64,000 bases of DNA from Thalassovita sp. (GTDB lineage: Bacteria > Pseudomonadota > Alphaproteobacteria > Rhodobacterales > Rhodobacteraceae): contig JARGPB010000009.1 of NCBI GenBank assembly GCA_029212905.1, forward strand, positions 1 to 64,000, given 5' to 3'. The notes under the pieces were generated by a model. It was not told the origin of the DNA, searched no databases, and saw nothing but the letters and a program-made list of their open reading frames with translations. Positions 26,201-33,479 of the stretch are shown piece after piece (position 1 is the first letter of the stretch; each line of letters starts with the position of its first letter). Position numbers and translations under genes: made by a program.

Positions 26201-26777
26201 CGCGCTCCCAGTCTTTCCCGGCAGCGCTTCGAAAAGCTTCTTTGAATGCATCGAATTGCCCACGCCCCTGCAAGTCGCGTTCGAATTGCGCGATATGAGG
26301 CTGTTTGCCATAGAACCCGCAGGCTTCGTCAAAGACCTTTTGGAAGACAGATAGAAGCGCATCTACATCCGTTTTCGAGATCACATCTGCCTTCTGGTCG
26401 ATATTGAACAAGATCGATTTCGATGGGATGGAAACGGCCTTGTTGAGTGCGCCTGCCAGCATTGGCTCGCCTTTGAGCTTTTCAGCGAAGATCTCGTGAG
26501 CAGTTTTGCCGTCGACCTCACGATTTTCGAGCAGTAGCGCCAGCATCTTCAGCAAGTGCGACTTACCAGAGCCAAAGAAGCCAGAGATCCAGACGCCATT
26601 TGAAGTGTCATAATTGTTGTAGGCCTCGAGGAACTGTTCCAGCCGTTGGCCGATCTCCCCTGTGATGACGTACTCGTCGAGTTCGACGCGAAGGCTTGCC
26701 TCGTCGTCGGCCTTGATGACGCCGTCAATGGCGCGATCAACGGGTTTCTCAAAAATGTCTTTTAGCAGCTGGGCCAT
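23259..26777 (-). CDS. brxC: BrxC, large P-loop ATPase of BREX
   Basis: An 1172-aa ATPase with the Walker A GFFGSGKSH (66-74) near the N-terminus and a Walker B FFVDEVGQYI near residue 260. It is a core BREX component believed to act with PglX, PglZ and BrxB. The middle and C-terminal regions are helical; a Pro-rich segment near residues 1105-1145 (PTPAPEPQPG, PAPAPQPPTT) is a flexible linker. Length matches BREX-1 BrxC. It starts 5 bp after the brxB stop. Confidence 0.95.
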   Translation of the reverse strand: MAQLLKDIFEKPVDRAIDGVIKADDEASLRVELDEYVITGEIGQRLEQFLEAYNNYDTSNGVWISGFFGSGKSHLLKMLALLLENREVDGKTAHEIFAEKLKGEPMLAGALNKAVSIPSKSILFNIDQKADVISKTDVDALLSVFQKVFDEACGFYGKQPHIAQFERDLQGRGQFDAFKEAFRSAAGKDWERGREQALLEAKNIATAFAEATGGDPSDAKDILSQYRKDTRVSIEDFAGTVKAWIDDQPKGFRLNFFVDEVGQYIADNVKLMTNLQTIAESLNTKCKGQAWIIVTAQQDMASVIGDMTQQQENDFSKIQARFSNRMPLNSADVAEVIQRRLLAKTSEGQVTLGNLHDREENNLKTLFDFADGSMKLKNYRDREHFISSYPFPPYQYDLFQMAITSLSEHNAFEGKHSSVGERSMLGVFQEVSKKLKDKEVGGLATFDLMFEGIRTALKSSVQQSIQIAEKNLDDHFAVRVLKSLFLVKYVKGFKPSVRNIGILLLSEFEADQTSQRRKIEEALSRLERETYIQRNGEVYEFLTNEEKDVEAEIKGLDIDPSELAGELSAIAFDLVLKHRRINHVKSGYEYAITRKLDDHAIGREHELSINLISPLNFDAENFDAYRMATMAKDELAVCTGADANFYKDLELFKQTDKFIRQSRSGSPQPGRDRIVAEKGEQNGRRAKDLEMRLRKLMGSARLFVRGDELEIGGEDAQERISKAFQSLVDKVYTNLPMLRGVSYTEADINKAVQSESGLFGSDGTGINEAEQDVLSFINAQARNGVKVSVKYLADRFTSKPYGWPITAVLCLAGSLVAKGKIEARVDSAIKEGLDLAKALNNSHALPNILLTPQTEFSAAEIRRAKELYQELFAQPSSGTDARGLGAEWATSIDALEAEVDGLVRQSHRYPFLTALEPFHELLRGMKGKPANWYISDAAKREDNLLNAKEDILDKVKSFMGGAQKGIYDDARDMLTSQSANIDYVDPDAGAKLRAALEDPGCFKGSMIQNLKSDLFDLKNKVELKVLEERKAVTAEVEDVSAKIAQMPDFQALDTDKQARITARIESHKAGLDTITLIPVLRDRANGARTNLLSDVVTELDRLARPTPAPEPQPGMSDRPAPAPQPPTTVLASQLKVAAPKTLLTDEADVDQYLEEMKKTLLAEIRAGKKVIV

Positions 26778-26781
26778 GGTC

Positions 26782-27384
26782 TTAGACCTCGTAATTCAGA
26801 ATGTTGAAGGCGCGGTAATACTTGTCGTCATGAAGCTTACCAAAGAGATCCAATGACGCGCCGGTCGCCAAAGCATGGGTGTAGCTTCCTGGGAAGAAGA
26901 GAACGGTTGGTGCTTCTTTCGCCGTGCTTTGTAGGTTGTTCAGCACGTTGTGAGATCTGATGTAAGGATAAACTTCACCGACGCCTGACAAGAAAATGAC
27001 GTCATGTGGGGTCGCTTGGATCGCCTGGCCAATACGCGGGATCAGATGAGCCTGTGGGTCCAAGACGCCCTGTAAAAGTTCCTTGATCTCACCCTTGCTA
27101 CTGTCAGCCTCAATTTCAAGAACCTGCTCTAAGATCCCGCGTTCTGAAAGTATGTCGAGCGCGAGATCGTAGAGGTTCAGGTCCAACACTCGAGTGCCGG
27201 AGTTTTCGATGCGGGTCACAAGGTTTTCGCGATCCTCAACCATGGTGAGCCCTTCCTCGGCGGGAAAGGGGTAGATGAAAAATGGCACTTCATTCCCTAG
27301 GCCTTGTTTGGTCAGGAAGCGTTCACTGGTGATCACACGGAAAAGATGGTCGTCTCGCTCTTTCCGGTCTAGTTCTCGTTTCAA
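26782..27384 (-). CDS. brxB: BrxB (DUF1788) BREX protein
   Basis: A 200-aa protein with the BrxB signature (ERFLTKQGLGNEVPFFIYPF, then LDLNLYDLALDIL and HDVIFLSGVGEVYPYIRSHN, LFFPGSY). BrxB is a small core BREX protein of unknown activity that contacts BrxC/PglZ. I place the start at TTG 27384, one base after the brxA stop, because GGGAG lies 7 nt upstream; a longer frame starting at 27447 would overlap brxA by 62 bp with no family resemblance in the extra part. Confidence 0.9.
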   Translation of the reverse strand: MKRELDRKERDDHLFRVITSERFLTKQGLGNEVPFFIYPFPAEEGLTMVEDRENLVTRIENSGTRVLDLNLYDLALDILSERGILEQVLEIEADSSKGEIKELLQGVLDPQAHLIPRIGQAIQATPHDVIFLSGVGEVYPYIRSHNVLNNLQSTAKEAPTVLFFPGSYTHALATGASLDLFGKLHDDKYYRAFNILNYEV

Positions 27385-27385
27385 T

Positions 27386-28000
27386 TTAAGCTCCCTCAAC
27401 CGGAACGCTGGGGAAAAAGGCCAGCTCGCCGGGGTTGTGGTCTTCAATCATGTGTTTCAAACGTGTGGAAATAATCGCGGTTTGAATGCGATCATCTTCT
27501 GAAATGATCCCGGCTTCACGCATCATGCGAAACATAATTTGACGAAGTTTCAGGCGGGTCGACCGACTTAATCCGGCCAGTCCTTCATCCCATTCAGCTT
27601 TTGCCTCAAAAAGAATGTCAAAGCTTTCGAGCGGTAAATCGAGCTGGTAAGATAGGTATCGCTCTCTCACCACTTCCACCGCAAATTCACGAACGAACCG
27701 ATATGCGCGGCATGTGGCGATCCACAACATCGCCTGCTGTTCGGAACGGTCAGCCTCTTCCACAAGGTAAGCGCGTTCCTCATCTGTAAGAGTAAGCAGG
27801 CGGTTAGAAATTTCGCGCAACGATCGACGGTTCGATGCTGATTTCGGTAGGCTGGTTGTGCCTTCCTCCATGGCTCTGAGAATTGTGTCTTCCCAGGCTT
27901 CACCGTCTTCATGCAAGCGCGCGACTTCCAGGCTTTCGTTCAGAAAGAGCCCGCCGGTGCTGAATGACATCTTGTAGTCTTGTCTCGCGAAAGCACTCAT
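27386..28000 (-). CDS. brxA: BrxA (DUF1819) BREX protein
   Basis: A 204-aa helical DNA-binding protein of the BrxA family. Matching features are YKMSFSTGGLFLNESLEVARL at the N-terminus (start of the fold), the central CRAYRFVREFAVEVVRERYL and the C-terminal winged part (IISEDDRIQTAIISTRL). BrxA proteins bind DNA and are needed for full BREX defence in some systems. Its start overlaps the brxR stop by 4 bp, showing coupled translation. Confidence 0.92.
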   Translation of the reverse strand: MSAFARQDYKMSFSTGGLFLNESLEVARLHEDGEAWEDTILRAMEEGTTSLPKSASNRRSLREISNRLLTLTDEERAYLVEEADRSEQQAMLWIATCRAYRFVREFAVEVVRERYLSYQLDLPLESFDILFEAKAEWDEGLAGLSRSTRLKLRQIMFRMMREAGIISEDDRIQTAIISTRLKHMIEDHNPGELAFFPSVPVEGA

Positions 28001-28869
28001 CGCCGCCCCCTTTCGAGAGCAGCGCGGACTTCTTCGTCATTGATCAAAACTATGTGCTGATCCTGTGGGGCGCGGATACTAGGATCAACGTCAAGGCCAA
28101 GCCGCTTTAGATTGTAGAACAACAGGCACTTTCGCACTGAAAGTTCTGCCGCACCGTCATTCATTGCATAGTCGAGCTCGACAATCCTGCGTTGGTTTTC
28201 AGACAGGCCAGGGTGCGGTGCGATTTTGAGCGTTATTGATTGGTGCCAGTCTTCATCTTTACCGGCGTCGACATCTGATTGTTCCCCCAATGCGCTTTTC
28301 AGTATGCGTCCGAGAACAAAGTCTTTGAAGACCCGGTCTTTTGAGCATAGCGCTCTCGCATGCCAACGAAATCCGTCATGTGCGAGGGCATGAGGAATGA
28401 TAACGCGATCTTCTGGATCGGGGGACGACATCGACTGATAGCTTATTTGCAGCTCTTTGCCCTGTTCACAGGCTAATAAGACGTTGCGAAGCGTTAGCGC
28501 GCTAAGGCCGCGCCCAGGCACAGTGGTTGCCAGAATGTCCGGCTGATAGACAATCCAGTCTGCAGTGGGGACTGAACCGCCCCGTGAGATCGACAGGAGA
28601 TCATCAAGATACTCTGACGGATCAAGCGCAGTGTAGTGTTCTTCGAACTTCGGGCCCAGAACGTAGGTCTTGGCCGTTTTATCGTAGATGATGTGTTCGG
28701 GATGATCATTGATGTAGCTATTGAGGTCTTTCGAAGCTTGAGCCCGACTAAGGCCCATAACGTCCATCAGATCCGCAAGGCCGACACGTCCACGCCAAAA
28801 GACCCTGTGCTCAATGAATGCACGGCGATCCTGCTGCCATCGTGAAAGACTATTCGATTCGCTTGTCAT
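27997..28869 (-). CDS. brxR: BrxR, WYL-domain transcriptional regulator of BREX
   Basis: A 290-aa protein: N-terminal winged helix-turn-helix (about 20-75, LADLMDVMGLSRAQASKDLN), central WYL domain (LQISYQSMSSPDPEDRVIIP, HDGFRWHARALC, FKDFVLGRIL) and a C-terminal BrxR dimerisation domain (ALERGRR end). BrxR proteins repress their own BREX operon by binding inverted repeats in the promoter and are thought to sense a ligand through WYL. As the first gene of the operon, its promoter region is 28870-28960. Confidence 0.9.
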   Translation of the reverse strand: MTSESNSLSRWQQDRRAFIEHRVFWRGRVGLADLMDVMGLSRAQASKDLNSYINDHPEHIIYDKTAKTYVLGPKFEEHYTALDPSEYLDDLLSISRGGSVPTADWIVYQPDILATTVPGRGLSALTLRNVLLACEQGKELQISYQSMSSPDPEDRVIIPHALAHDGFRWHARALCSKDRVFKDFVLGRILKSALGEQSDVDAGKDEDWHQSITLKIAPHPGLSENQRRIVELDYAMNDGAAELSVRKCLLFYNLKRLGLDVDPSIRAPQDQHIVLINDEEVRAALERGRR

Positions 28870-29126
28870 AGCTTAAGTCTAGTTCAACCTAGAGGATGGG
28901 TCTACATTTAAGAACCATATACTCAGCGGACCGTCTGCGATATCTTGTAATTCTGTCAGCGGGTTGTGGGACTGCTTTGGCTTTGTATCGCGCGCGGCCT
29001 GGGAAGTATCGCATGGTTTCAGAAGAACCCGCGCTTAAGCGCGCGGGCAACATCTCCCAGTAGACTGCACCGAGGCTCAACGGGCCGTTGGCCCGCTCAC
29101 CCCGATCCAGACATCATCGATTTTGT
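28870..29126. promoter_or_regulatory. BREX promoter region and divergent spacer
   Basis: This stretch precedes brxR. CTTAAGTCTAG (28872-28882) and CTACATTTAAG (28902-28912) are imperfect inverted arms (8 of 11) that could be a BrxR operator. Further right, CCCGCGC (29028-29034) and GCGCGGG (29041-29047) form a strong 7-bp hairpin that may separate the divergent units. No gene is seen. Confidence 0.4.
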
Positions 29127-29439
29127 TTGGTCCGCCCAACATCCCTGACCGTGGCGGTCAACCTTAGTCCATCCCCAAAATCAGCCATCAATTTCCCCTG
29201 TCTCGCAGGCGAGCCATTCCTCGCGGGGCAAATTGGCGTCTGAATTTGGCGCAGACATTTTCTTCGCAAATGTGGCCGATTGACAGCCCCGTTCAGGGCC
29301 GTGGGTCGGGCTTTGCCCTCTCCCACTCTGTTCCGCCGAATACATGCGTATTCGGTCAGATCAGGTGGCCGAGGCGCAGCCCATCGGCGGAAGGGGGCAC
29401 GAAGCCTCACCCGCGTCACTTTGATCGAGGAGGCCACAA
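29127..29439 (+). repeat. Conserved leader, copy 1 (upstream of ardC)
   Basis: This leader recurs at 31249-31536. Shared blocks are a 21-bp identity at its start (29127-29147), a 71-bp block 29294-29364 with 68 identical positions, a 20-bp identity at 29377-29396 and the ribosome-site block 29428-29446. The 71-bp block holds CCGAATAC-ATGC-GTATTCGG (29336-29355). A second pair, TCCGCCGA (29332-29339) and TCGGCGGA (29384-29391), uses overlapping bases, so the two stems exclude each other. The DNA between the first two blocks is not conserved. It may be a leader RNA, a promoter active in single-stranded DNA, or both. Confidence 0.7.
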
Positions 29440-30318
29440 ATGGCACCGAAGTTTGATGTTTATGCCCATGTCACCGAAACCATTATTGCAGAGATCGAGG
29501 CGGGCACGCCGCCATGGCGCAAGCCGTGGACAGGGAGCGCGTCCGGCATTGCCCTGCCGACCCGACACAATGGCGAGGAGTATCGCGGGATTAATATCCT
29601 GATGCTCTGGGTCATGGCCGCCAAGAATGGCTATGTGTCCAGCCGTTGGATGACCTACAAACAGGCGCAGGAACTGGGCGGACAGGTCCGCAAAGGTGAA
29701 ACGTCGTCGACCGTGGTCAAATACGGGACGTTCACCCGAGAGAACGAGCAGGGCATTGAGGAAGAGCTTCCCTATGCGCGCGCCTATCGTGTGTTCAATG
29801 CGGATCAGATCGAGGGATTGTCGGAGGATTACTACATCCGGCCCGAGGCCCCGCGCGACCTTGGGACGGCGGAAGATCCAGAGCTTGAGGCGTTTTTCAG
29901 CCGGACAGGGGCGGAGATACTCACCAGCGACGACCCGCGTGCCTATTACAGCCCCGCCAAAGATCACATCCACATGCCGCCGATTGCCACGTTTCACAAT
30001 GCGGCAGGCTATTATGGGACGTTGGCCCATGAGGTGATCCATTGGACCGGCAGCGAAAAGCGGCTGGAGCGGATCAAGAAGTTTGCGAACCGCGAGGCCT
30101 ATGCCTTTGAAGAGCTGGTGGCAGAAATCGGCGCTTGTTTCCTTGGGGCTCAGATTGGCGTCGCGCCGGAATTCGACCAAAGCGCCGCCTATGTCGAAGG
30201 GTGGTTGAAAGCTCTCAAAGAGGACAAACGGGCGATTTTTCGTGCGGCGTCCGAGGCGCAGAAGGCAGCCGATTTTGTCCTAGCAGCCGCAGGTCAATCT
30301 AAAGCGGCCGCAGCATAA
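29440..30318 (+). CDS. ardC: ArdC-like anti-restriction protein
   Basis: A 292-aa two-domain protein. The N-terminal ArdC domain (about 5-125; AGTPPWRKPW, GVNILMLW-type GINILMLWVM, MTYKQAQELGGQVRKGE) binds single-stranded DNA. The C-terminal domain is a zincin-like metallopeptidase with HEVIH (His197, Glu198, His201) followed by the glutamate helix EELVAEIGACFL. ArdC protects incoming plasmid DNA from restriction during conjugation and helps DNA entry. It has a strong GAGGAGG ribosome site and lies behind a duplicated leader, as expected for an early-expressed leading-region gene. Confidence 0.9.
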   Translation: MAPKFDVYAHVTETIIAEIEAGTPPWRKPWTGSASGIALPTRHNGEEYRGINILMLWVMAAKNGYVSSRWMTYKQAQELGGQVRKGETSSTVVKYGTFTRENEQGIEEELPYARAYRVFNADQIEGLSEDYYIRPEAPRDLGTAEDPELEAFFSRTGAEILTSDDPRAYYSPAKDHIHMPPIATFHNAAGYYGTLAHEVIHWTGSEKRLERIKKFANREAYAFEELVAEIGACFLGAQIGVAPEFDQSAAYVEGWLKALKEDKRAIFRAASEAQKAADFVLAAAGQSKAAAA

Positions 30319-30414
30319 GCGGCCCCGCAATCTTACCCCCGATGACGTGCCTTCCGGTTGAAGAAATTTGGTTAGAGGATATTCTGTGCCCGAACCCGTA
30401 AGAAAGTCTTCCAA

Positions 30415-31032
30415 ATGCTAGAATTCAGACTGATTTTGTTGGCCGCCATCGGGATCCCGTCTCTTGTACTGGCGCTTTGGCATGGTGGCGTTTGGGAAAA
30501 GAACAACCCTGATAAGCTTGGCTTTAAGTGGGGGTACTTTGTAATCTATAATACGTTGATAAATAACATTCTTCTTTTTGGTTTTCTGACTTGGGCCGGG
30601 ATTGATGATGGAGATCCCGGCTTACTGCTATTCGGCGTTGTCGCATTGGTGCTGAGCGCAGGAATTGCCTACTTTTCGGTACATAGACAACGGTGGGCGC
30701 TTATTGTTTCGACGTTACTTTCCCTCAATCCGCTATGGATGTTTATTAACATCTTTTACTTGAGAAACCGGTGGCCGGAATTTCGATCCGCTAAGTCGCA
30801 CGAAGCAGAGGTCTCAATATCTGAGAAATTTAATTCTCTTGCGCGTGATTTGAGGATAGCGCTGTTTCTAGCGATCGCATGGATGGTGTGCGTCCCATCT
30901 TTTGTGTTCTTGTTTCAACCATACGGTCGATACATGAGAGACGACGACATTGCCCACATGTTTGGAGTGATCCTGCTGCCAGTCATCATAGGCTTTGGGC
31001 TATTCGCATTCTATCGGAAATTCGTTAGGTAA
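30415..31032 (+). CDS. Polytopic membrane protein of unknown function
   Basis: A 205-aa protein with five or six hydrophobic segments (about 3-23, 42-62, 69-88, 95-113, 147-167, 180-200). Charged loops lie between them, for example residues 118-140. I recognise no family. Codon use is AT-rich compared with ardC before it, and a different origin from the transfer genes is likely. It sits between the two leader copies, so it may be an insertion into the leading region (inference). Confidence 0.55.
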   Translation: MLEFRLILLAAIGIPSLVLALWHGGVWEKNNPDKLGFKWGYFVIYNTLINNILLFGFLTWAGIDDGDPGLLLFGVVALVLSAGIAYFSVHRQRWALIVSTLLSLNPLWMFINIFYLRNRWPEFRSAKSHEAEVSISEKFNSLARDLRIALFLAIAWMVCVPSFVFLFQPYGRYMRDDDIAHMFGVILLPVIIGFGLFAFYRKFVR

Positions 31033-31248
31033 ATTCGTAGCATATATCCATTGCCCCCATCGAGTTCTTGCGGGGCGGGGATGCTCAAAGTGGACTGATT
31101 TCGAAATTCCGCGGTCTCATGACCTTTCAGTGAGGTAGACAAAATTGTGGCCCGTGCTGCTGCGCACGGGCCGCCCTTAGAAACGGACTGTGCGTAGGAT
31201 CGACTGGCTTTCAGCCCGCTCACCTCCTTCAGGCTTTTTTCAATTTGA

Positions 31249-31536
31249 TTGGTCCGCCCAACATCCCTGTCGCGTCCCGTCAATGGGCAAGCGCCGCGCG
31301 GGCGCGTCGTCAAAGCCTGCAACCCGTGTCCTCGCGCGAAGGCGCGCTGCGGGCCGCACCAGTTGCTGGCTTCGACCCATTGACTGGCCGCTCCAGGGCC
31401 GTGGGTCGGGCTGTGCCCCCACCCACTCTGTTCCGCCGAATACATGCGTATTCGGTCAGATCAGATTGGCCGGTGTGCAGCCCATCGGCGGAAGGGGAGC
31501 CAAACTCCAACCGCAGCACCCAAAAGGAGGCCACAA
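31249..31536 (+). repeat. Conserved leader, copy 2
   Basis: This is the second copy of the leader described at 29127. The 71-bp block is 31394-31464, with CCGAATAC-ATGC-GTATTCGG at 31436-31455 and the competing pair TCCGCCGA (31432-31439) / TCGGCGGA (31485-31492). The first block is 31249-31269 and the ribosome-site block 31525-31543, which runs into the next gene's start. The DNA from 31033 to 31248 holds only a GC-rich hairpin GGCCCGTGC/GCGCACGGGCC near 31147-31170 and no gene. Confidence 0.7.
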
Positions 31537-31845
31537 ATGGCACACAAGCTTCAGTCCCCGAAATTCTGGACCTGCGACTGTGATCGCACGACCGGCGGTC
31601 ACATCATCGACGGGCTTTATAGCACCTGCGTGTATTGCGGGAAGCATCGGCACGAGCTCAAGGAAATCGTTGTTCCGTCAGGTTTGGGCGGCGTGTTCTG
31701 TGTCGAGATCCTCAGCGTTGAGGATGATCGCGCCAAGGTGAAGGTGGCCAAAAGCTCGAATGGCTTTGACGCGCTGCCGCCCTTCACTGTGCCGTTCAAA
31801 GACATCGCCCCGCGTTGGAAACACAAGGTAGGAGAAATCCGATGA
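31537..31845 (+). CDS. Small Cys-rich (zinc-ribbon-like) protein behind leader copy 2
   Basis: A 102-aa protein starting at ATG 31537. The N-terminal part has CDCDRTTGGHIIDGLYSTC and CVYCGKH, a C-x-C...C-x-x-C arrangement that probably binds zinc. A beta-rich domain follows (VFCVEILSVEDDRAKVKVAK). Its leader and ribosome site are nearly the same as those of ardC, so both should be expressed in the same way. I do not know the family; a leading-region role in protecting or processing entering DNA is a guess. Confidence 0.6.
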   Translation: MAHKLQSPKFWTCDCDRTTGGHIIDGLYSTCVYCGKHRHELKEIVVPSGLGGVFCVEILSVEDDRAKVKVAKSSNGFDALPPFTVPFKDIAPRWKHKVGEIR

Positions 31846-32045
31846 CCCCTGACTATCACAGCGATGATTTTTTGACCGCGCGTCTGGAAGACACGGTCAG
31901 CCTGCGAAGCGCCGCTCGTGAGGCGCGCGCCACGCTTTTCGCGGTGTTGAACCGGCTGGAGCTGAACGATCTGGACGGCGAGGAGCAGCCCTATATCGAT
32001 GACTGTCTTGGGGCTCTCGCAATCCTTGAGGAGGCGTTGCGATGA
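31842..32045 (+). CDS. Small acidic helical protein
   Basis: A 67-aa protein beginning with ATG 31842, which overlaps the previous stop (ATGA). It is acidic and predicted helical (AREARATLFAVLNRLELNDL, YIDDCLGALAILEEAL). No family is recognised. It is part of a chain of small overlapping genes following the second leader. Confidence 0.55.
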   Translation: MTPDYHSDDFLTARLEDTVSLRSAAREARATLFAVLNRLELNDLDGEEQPYIDDCLGALAILEEALR

Positions 32046-32149
32046 CTTTGGAGGAGATCAAAGCAGCAGTGCACGCGGGCAACCGCGTTCACTGGACAGG
32101 CGACACGAGTGTTTTGAATCGCGTTGACGCGGTGCGACTTTATGATTGA
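32042..32149 (+). CDS. Very small protein, possibly truncated
   Basis: A 35-aa frame beginning at ATG 32042 and overlapping the preceding stop by 4 bp (MTLEEIKAAVHAGNRVHW...). It reads like the start of a longer alphaproteobacterial ICE/plasmid protein whose remainder has been replaced by the AT-rich DNA that begins right after. Truncation is inferred from this and from the loss of GC-rich codon use at the stop. Confidence 0.45.
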   Translation: MTLEEIKAAVHAGNRVHWTGDTSVLNRVDAVRLYD

Positions 32150-32184
32150 TAACTTGTTTCAGCTTAAGGAAATTGGTGTGCGTG

Positions 32185-32505
32185 ATGGCGAGAGACGAAC
32201 AACTGTATGAAGTTGCAACTACTGAATTTTCTAAAGGAAAGATCGATCGTGGCCTTTTGGCAAAAGCAAGAGTTCTGGTGGCAGGGGAAGAGCAAGCTGT
32301 TGAATGGAAGTACGTCGAGCTCCGCGTGCAGCAAATGAAAGCGGATAAAATCTCACGGTATGGAAAAGCGAGCAAAGATGCCGTGGAGATAATAGCTCCA
32401 GCTCTAGGGCGCTTTATTTGGCATTTTGGTAAGACGCTTGCGCTCGCGATCCTGATTTTGGGTATGATTGTAGGTGCTCTGTCATTTTTTGGAGTGAATA
32501 TTTGA
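32185..32505 (+). CDS. Small protein with C-terminal membrane anchor
   Basis: A 106-aa protein; ATG 32185 (MARDEQLYEVATTEF) is preferred over an upstream alternative at 32146. The N-terminal ~75 residues are charged and helical (GKIDRGLLAKARVLVAGEEQ, VEWKYVELRVQQMK), and the last ~25 (LALAILILGMIVGALSFFGV) form one transmembrane helix. The sequence pattern of a tetratricopeptide-like helix pair plus tail anchor occurs in other mobile-element proteins. It is AT-rich relative to its neighbours. Function unknown. Confidence 0.5.
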   Translation: MARDEQLYEVATTEFSKGKIDRGLLAKARVLVAGEEQAVEWKYVELRVQQMKADKISRYGKASKDAVEIIAPALGRFIWHFGKTLALAILILGMIVGALSFFGVNI

Positions 32506-32588
32506 TTTTATTTCTGCATTTTTTGGATGCAATTTCTCTTGAGCGTGGGAGCAAGTTGAACGGTCCAGCCTTCGCAAGGCTTGTATAG

Positions 32589-32714
32589 ACCCGCAACAGC
32601 CCTTTTGATCTGCACAAGCTGCCCGACCATCAAACCTATACCAGCGCCGAAGGCGCGGCCCGCGCAATAGCTTTGCAATTGCTTGGCGATGCTGAGGCGT
32701 GGAACCACGACTAG
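32589..32714 (+). pseudogene. Possible remnant of a gene 3' end
   Basis: An open stretch without a start codon reads FDLHKLPDHQTY...GAARAIALQLLG...AWNHD and stops at TAG 32712-32714. It has GC-rich third positions, unlike the 32185 gene just before it. It might be the tail of a gene whose front was lost when the AT-rich segment 32150-32588 was inserted. A minus-strand frame over the same DNA (32508-32723) looks about as protein-like, so the call is weak. Confidence 0.3.
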
Positions 32715-32799
32715 TGGTGCCATGCCTTGCGCATGGGGCCGGGCTTTGCCCGGCGGTCGCAGCCGATGGCTGCTCCAAGCGGAATACAGGCAGTTGATG

Positions 32800-32840
32800 C
32801 AATATTATAATATTGAATCAATTATGGCGAAATGCCATAA
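32800..32840. other. Candidate origin of transfer (oriT)
   Basis: Just upstream of mobC lies a perfect 16-bp palindrome CAATATTATAATATTG (32800-32815), followed by an inverted repeat TTATGGC-GAAAT-GCCATAA (32822-32840), then a GC-rich stretch. An AT-rich palindrome plus a nic-proximal inverted repeat immediately before the relaxosome genes is the usual oriT layout. The flanking DNA (32715-32799) holds the hairpin CCGGGCTTTGCCCGG (32739-32753) and no gene. The nic site itself cannot be fixed from sequence. Confidence 0.5.
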
Positions 32841-32888
32841 CGGGGCTGCCTGTATGAAGCTGGCAAGAAATAGGGGTGATTACTTCAC

Positions 32889-33479
32889 ATGGGCCGACCG
32901 CACGCACCACGGCACAAGCGACTGACGCAGAACCAGCGTTTTGCCATCGTGCGCAAGCGTGCCGGAGGGGTCCCGATCGAGGATCTGGCCCGTGAATTCG
33001 GCGTCACGACCCGCAGCATCTTCTACACGTTGAAAGCCGATCAAAGCCGCAAGTTGGATGCGCGCGTGCGCTCCGAGTTGGTGAATGTCCGGCTGACGCC
33101 TAGGGAGCTTGCGGGCTTCGATGCGGTGCTGGCGCGGCATGATATCAACAGCCGCGCCGAGGGGCTGCGGCGGTTGATCCATGCGTCAAACGATCTCTTT
33201 GTTCCCGACGATGAACTGGCCAATCAGATGCAGGGGCTCTCGGCCTCTCTCAATCGCACCGGCAACAACATCAACCAGATTGCACAGCGCCTGAATGAGG
33301 CAAAGCGCCAGGGCAAGACGCCGCCTTATGGGAATTCCGCCCATGCTCAGGTCCGCGCTTTGGCCGGGCTGATCTTCGACATCGCGGACCAAGTTCAGGA
33401 CATGGCGCAGCGCCGCCGAAGCGCGCTGTCTGGCGAGGTTGCCCGCGTTCTGGGAGGCATTGCCGATGGCCCGGAATAG
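32889..33479 (+). CDS. mobC: MobC/VirD1-like relaxosome accessory protein
   Basis: A 196-aa protein. Residues 10-50 form a resolvase-like helix-turn-helix (GGVPIEDLAREFGVTTRSIF). The middle carries a ribbon-helix-helix-like region (VNVRLTPRELAGFDAVLARH) and the C-terminal MobC motif (MQGLSASLNRTGNNINQIAQ). MobC-type proteins bind oriT and help the relaxase open the strands. It overlaps the relaxase start by 14 bp and lies 48 bp downstream of the candidate oriT. Confidence 0.85.
   Translation: MGRPHAPRHKRLTQNQRFAIVRKRAGGVPIEDLAREFGVTTRSIFYTLKADQSRKLDARVRSELVNVRLTPRELAGFDAVLARHDINSRAEGLRRLIHASNDLFVPDDELANQMQGLSASLNRTGNNINQIAQRLNEAKRQGKTPPYGNSAHAQVRALAGLIFDIADQVQDMAQRRRSALSGEVARVLGGIADGPE

Noticed and set aside
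29416..30180. 254-aa minus-strand frame over ardC
   Set aside because: Opposite strand of a clear ArdC gene.
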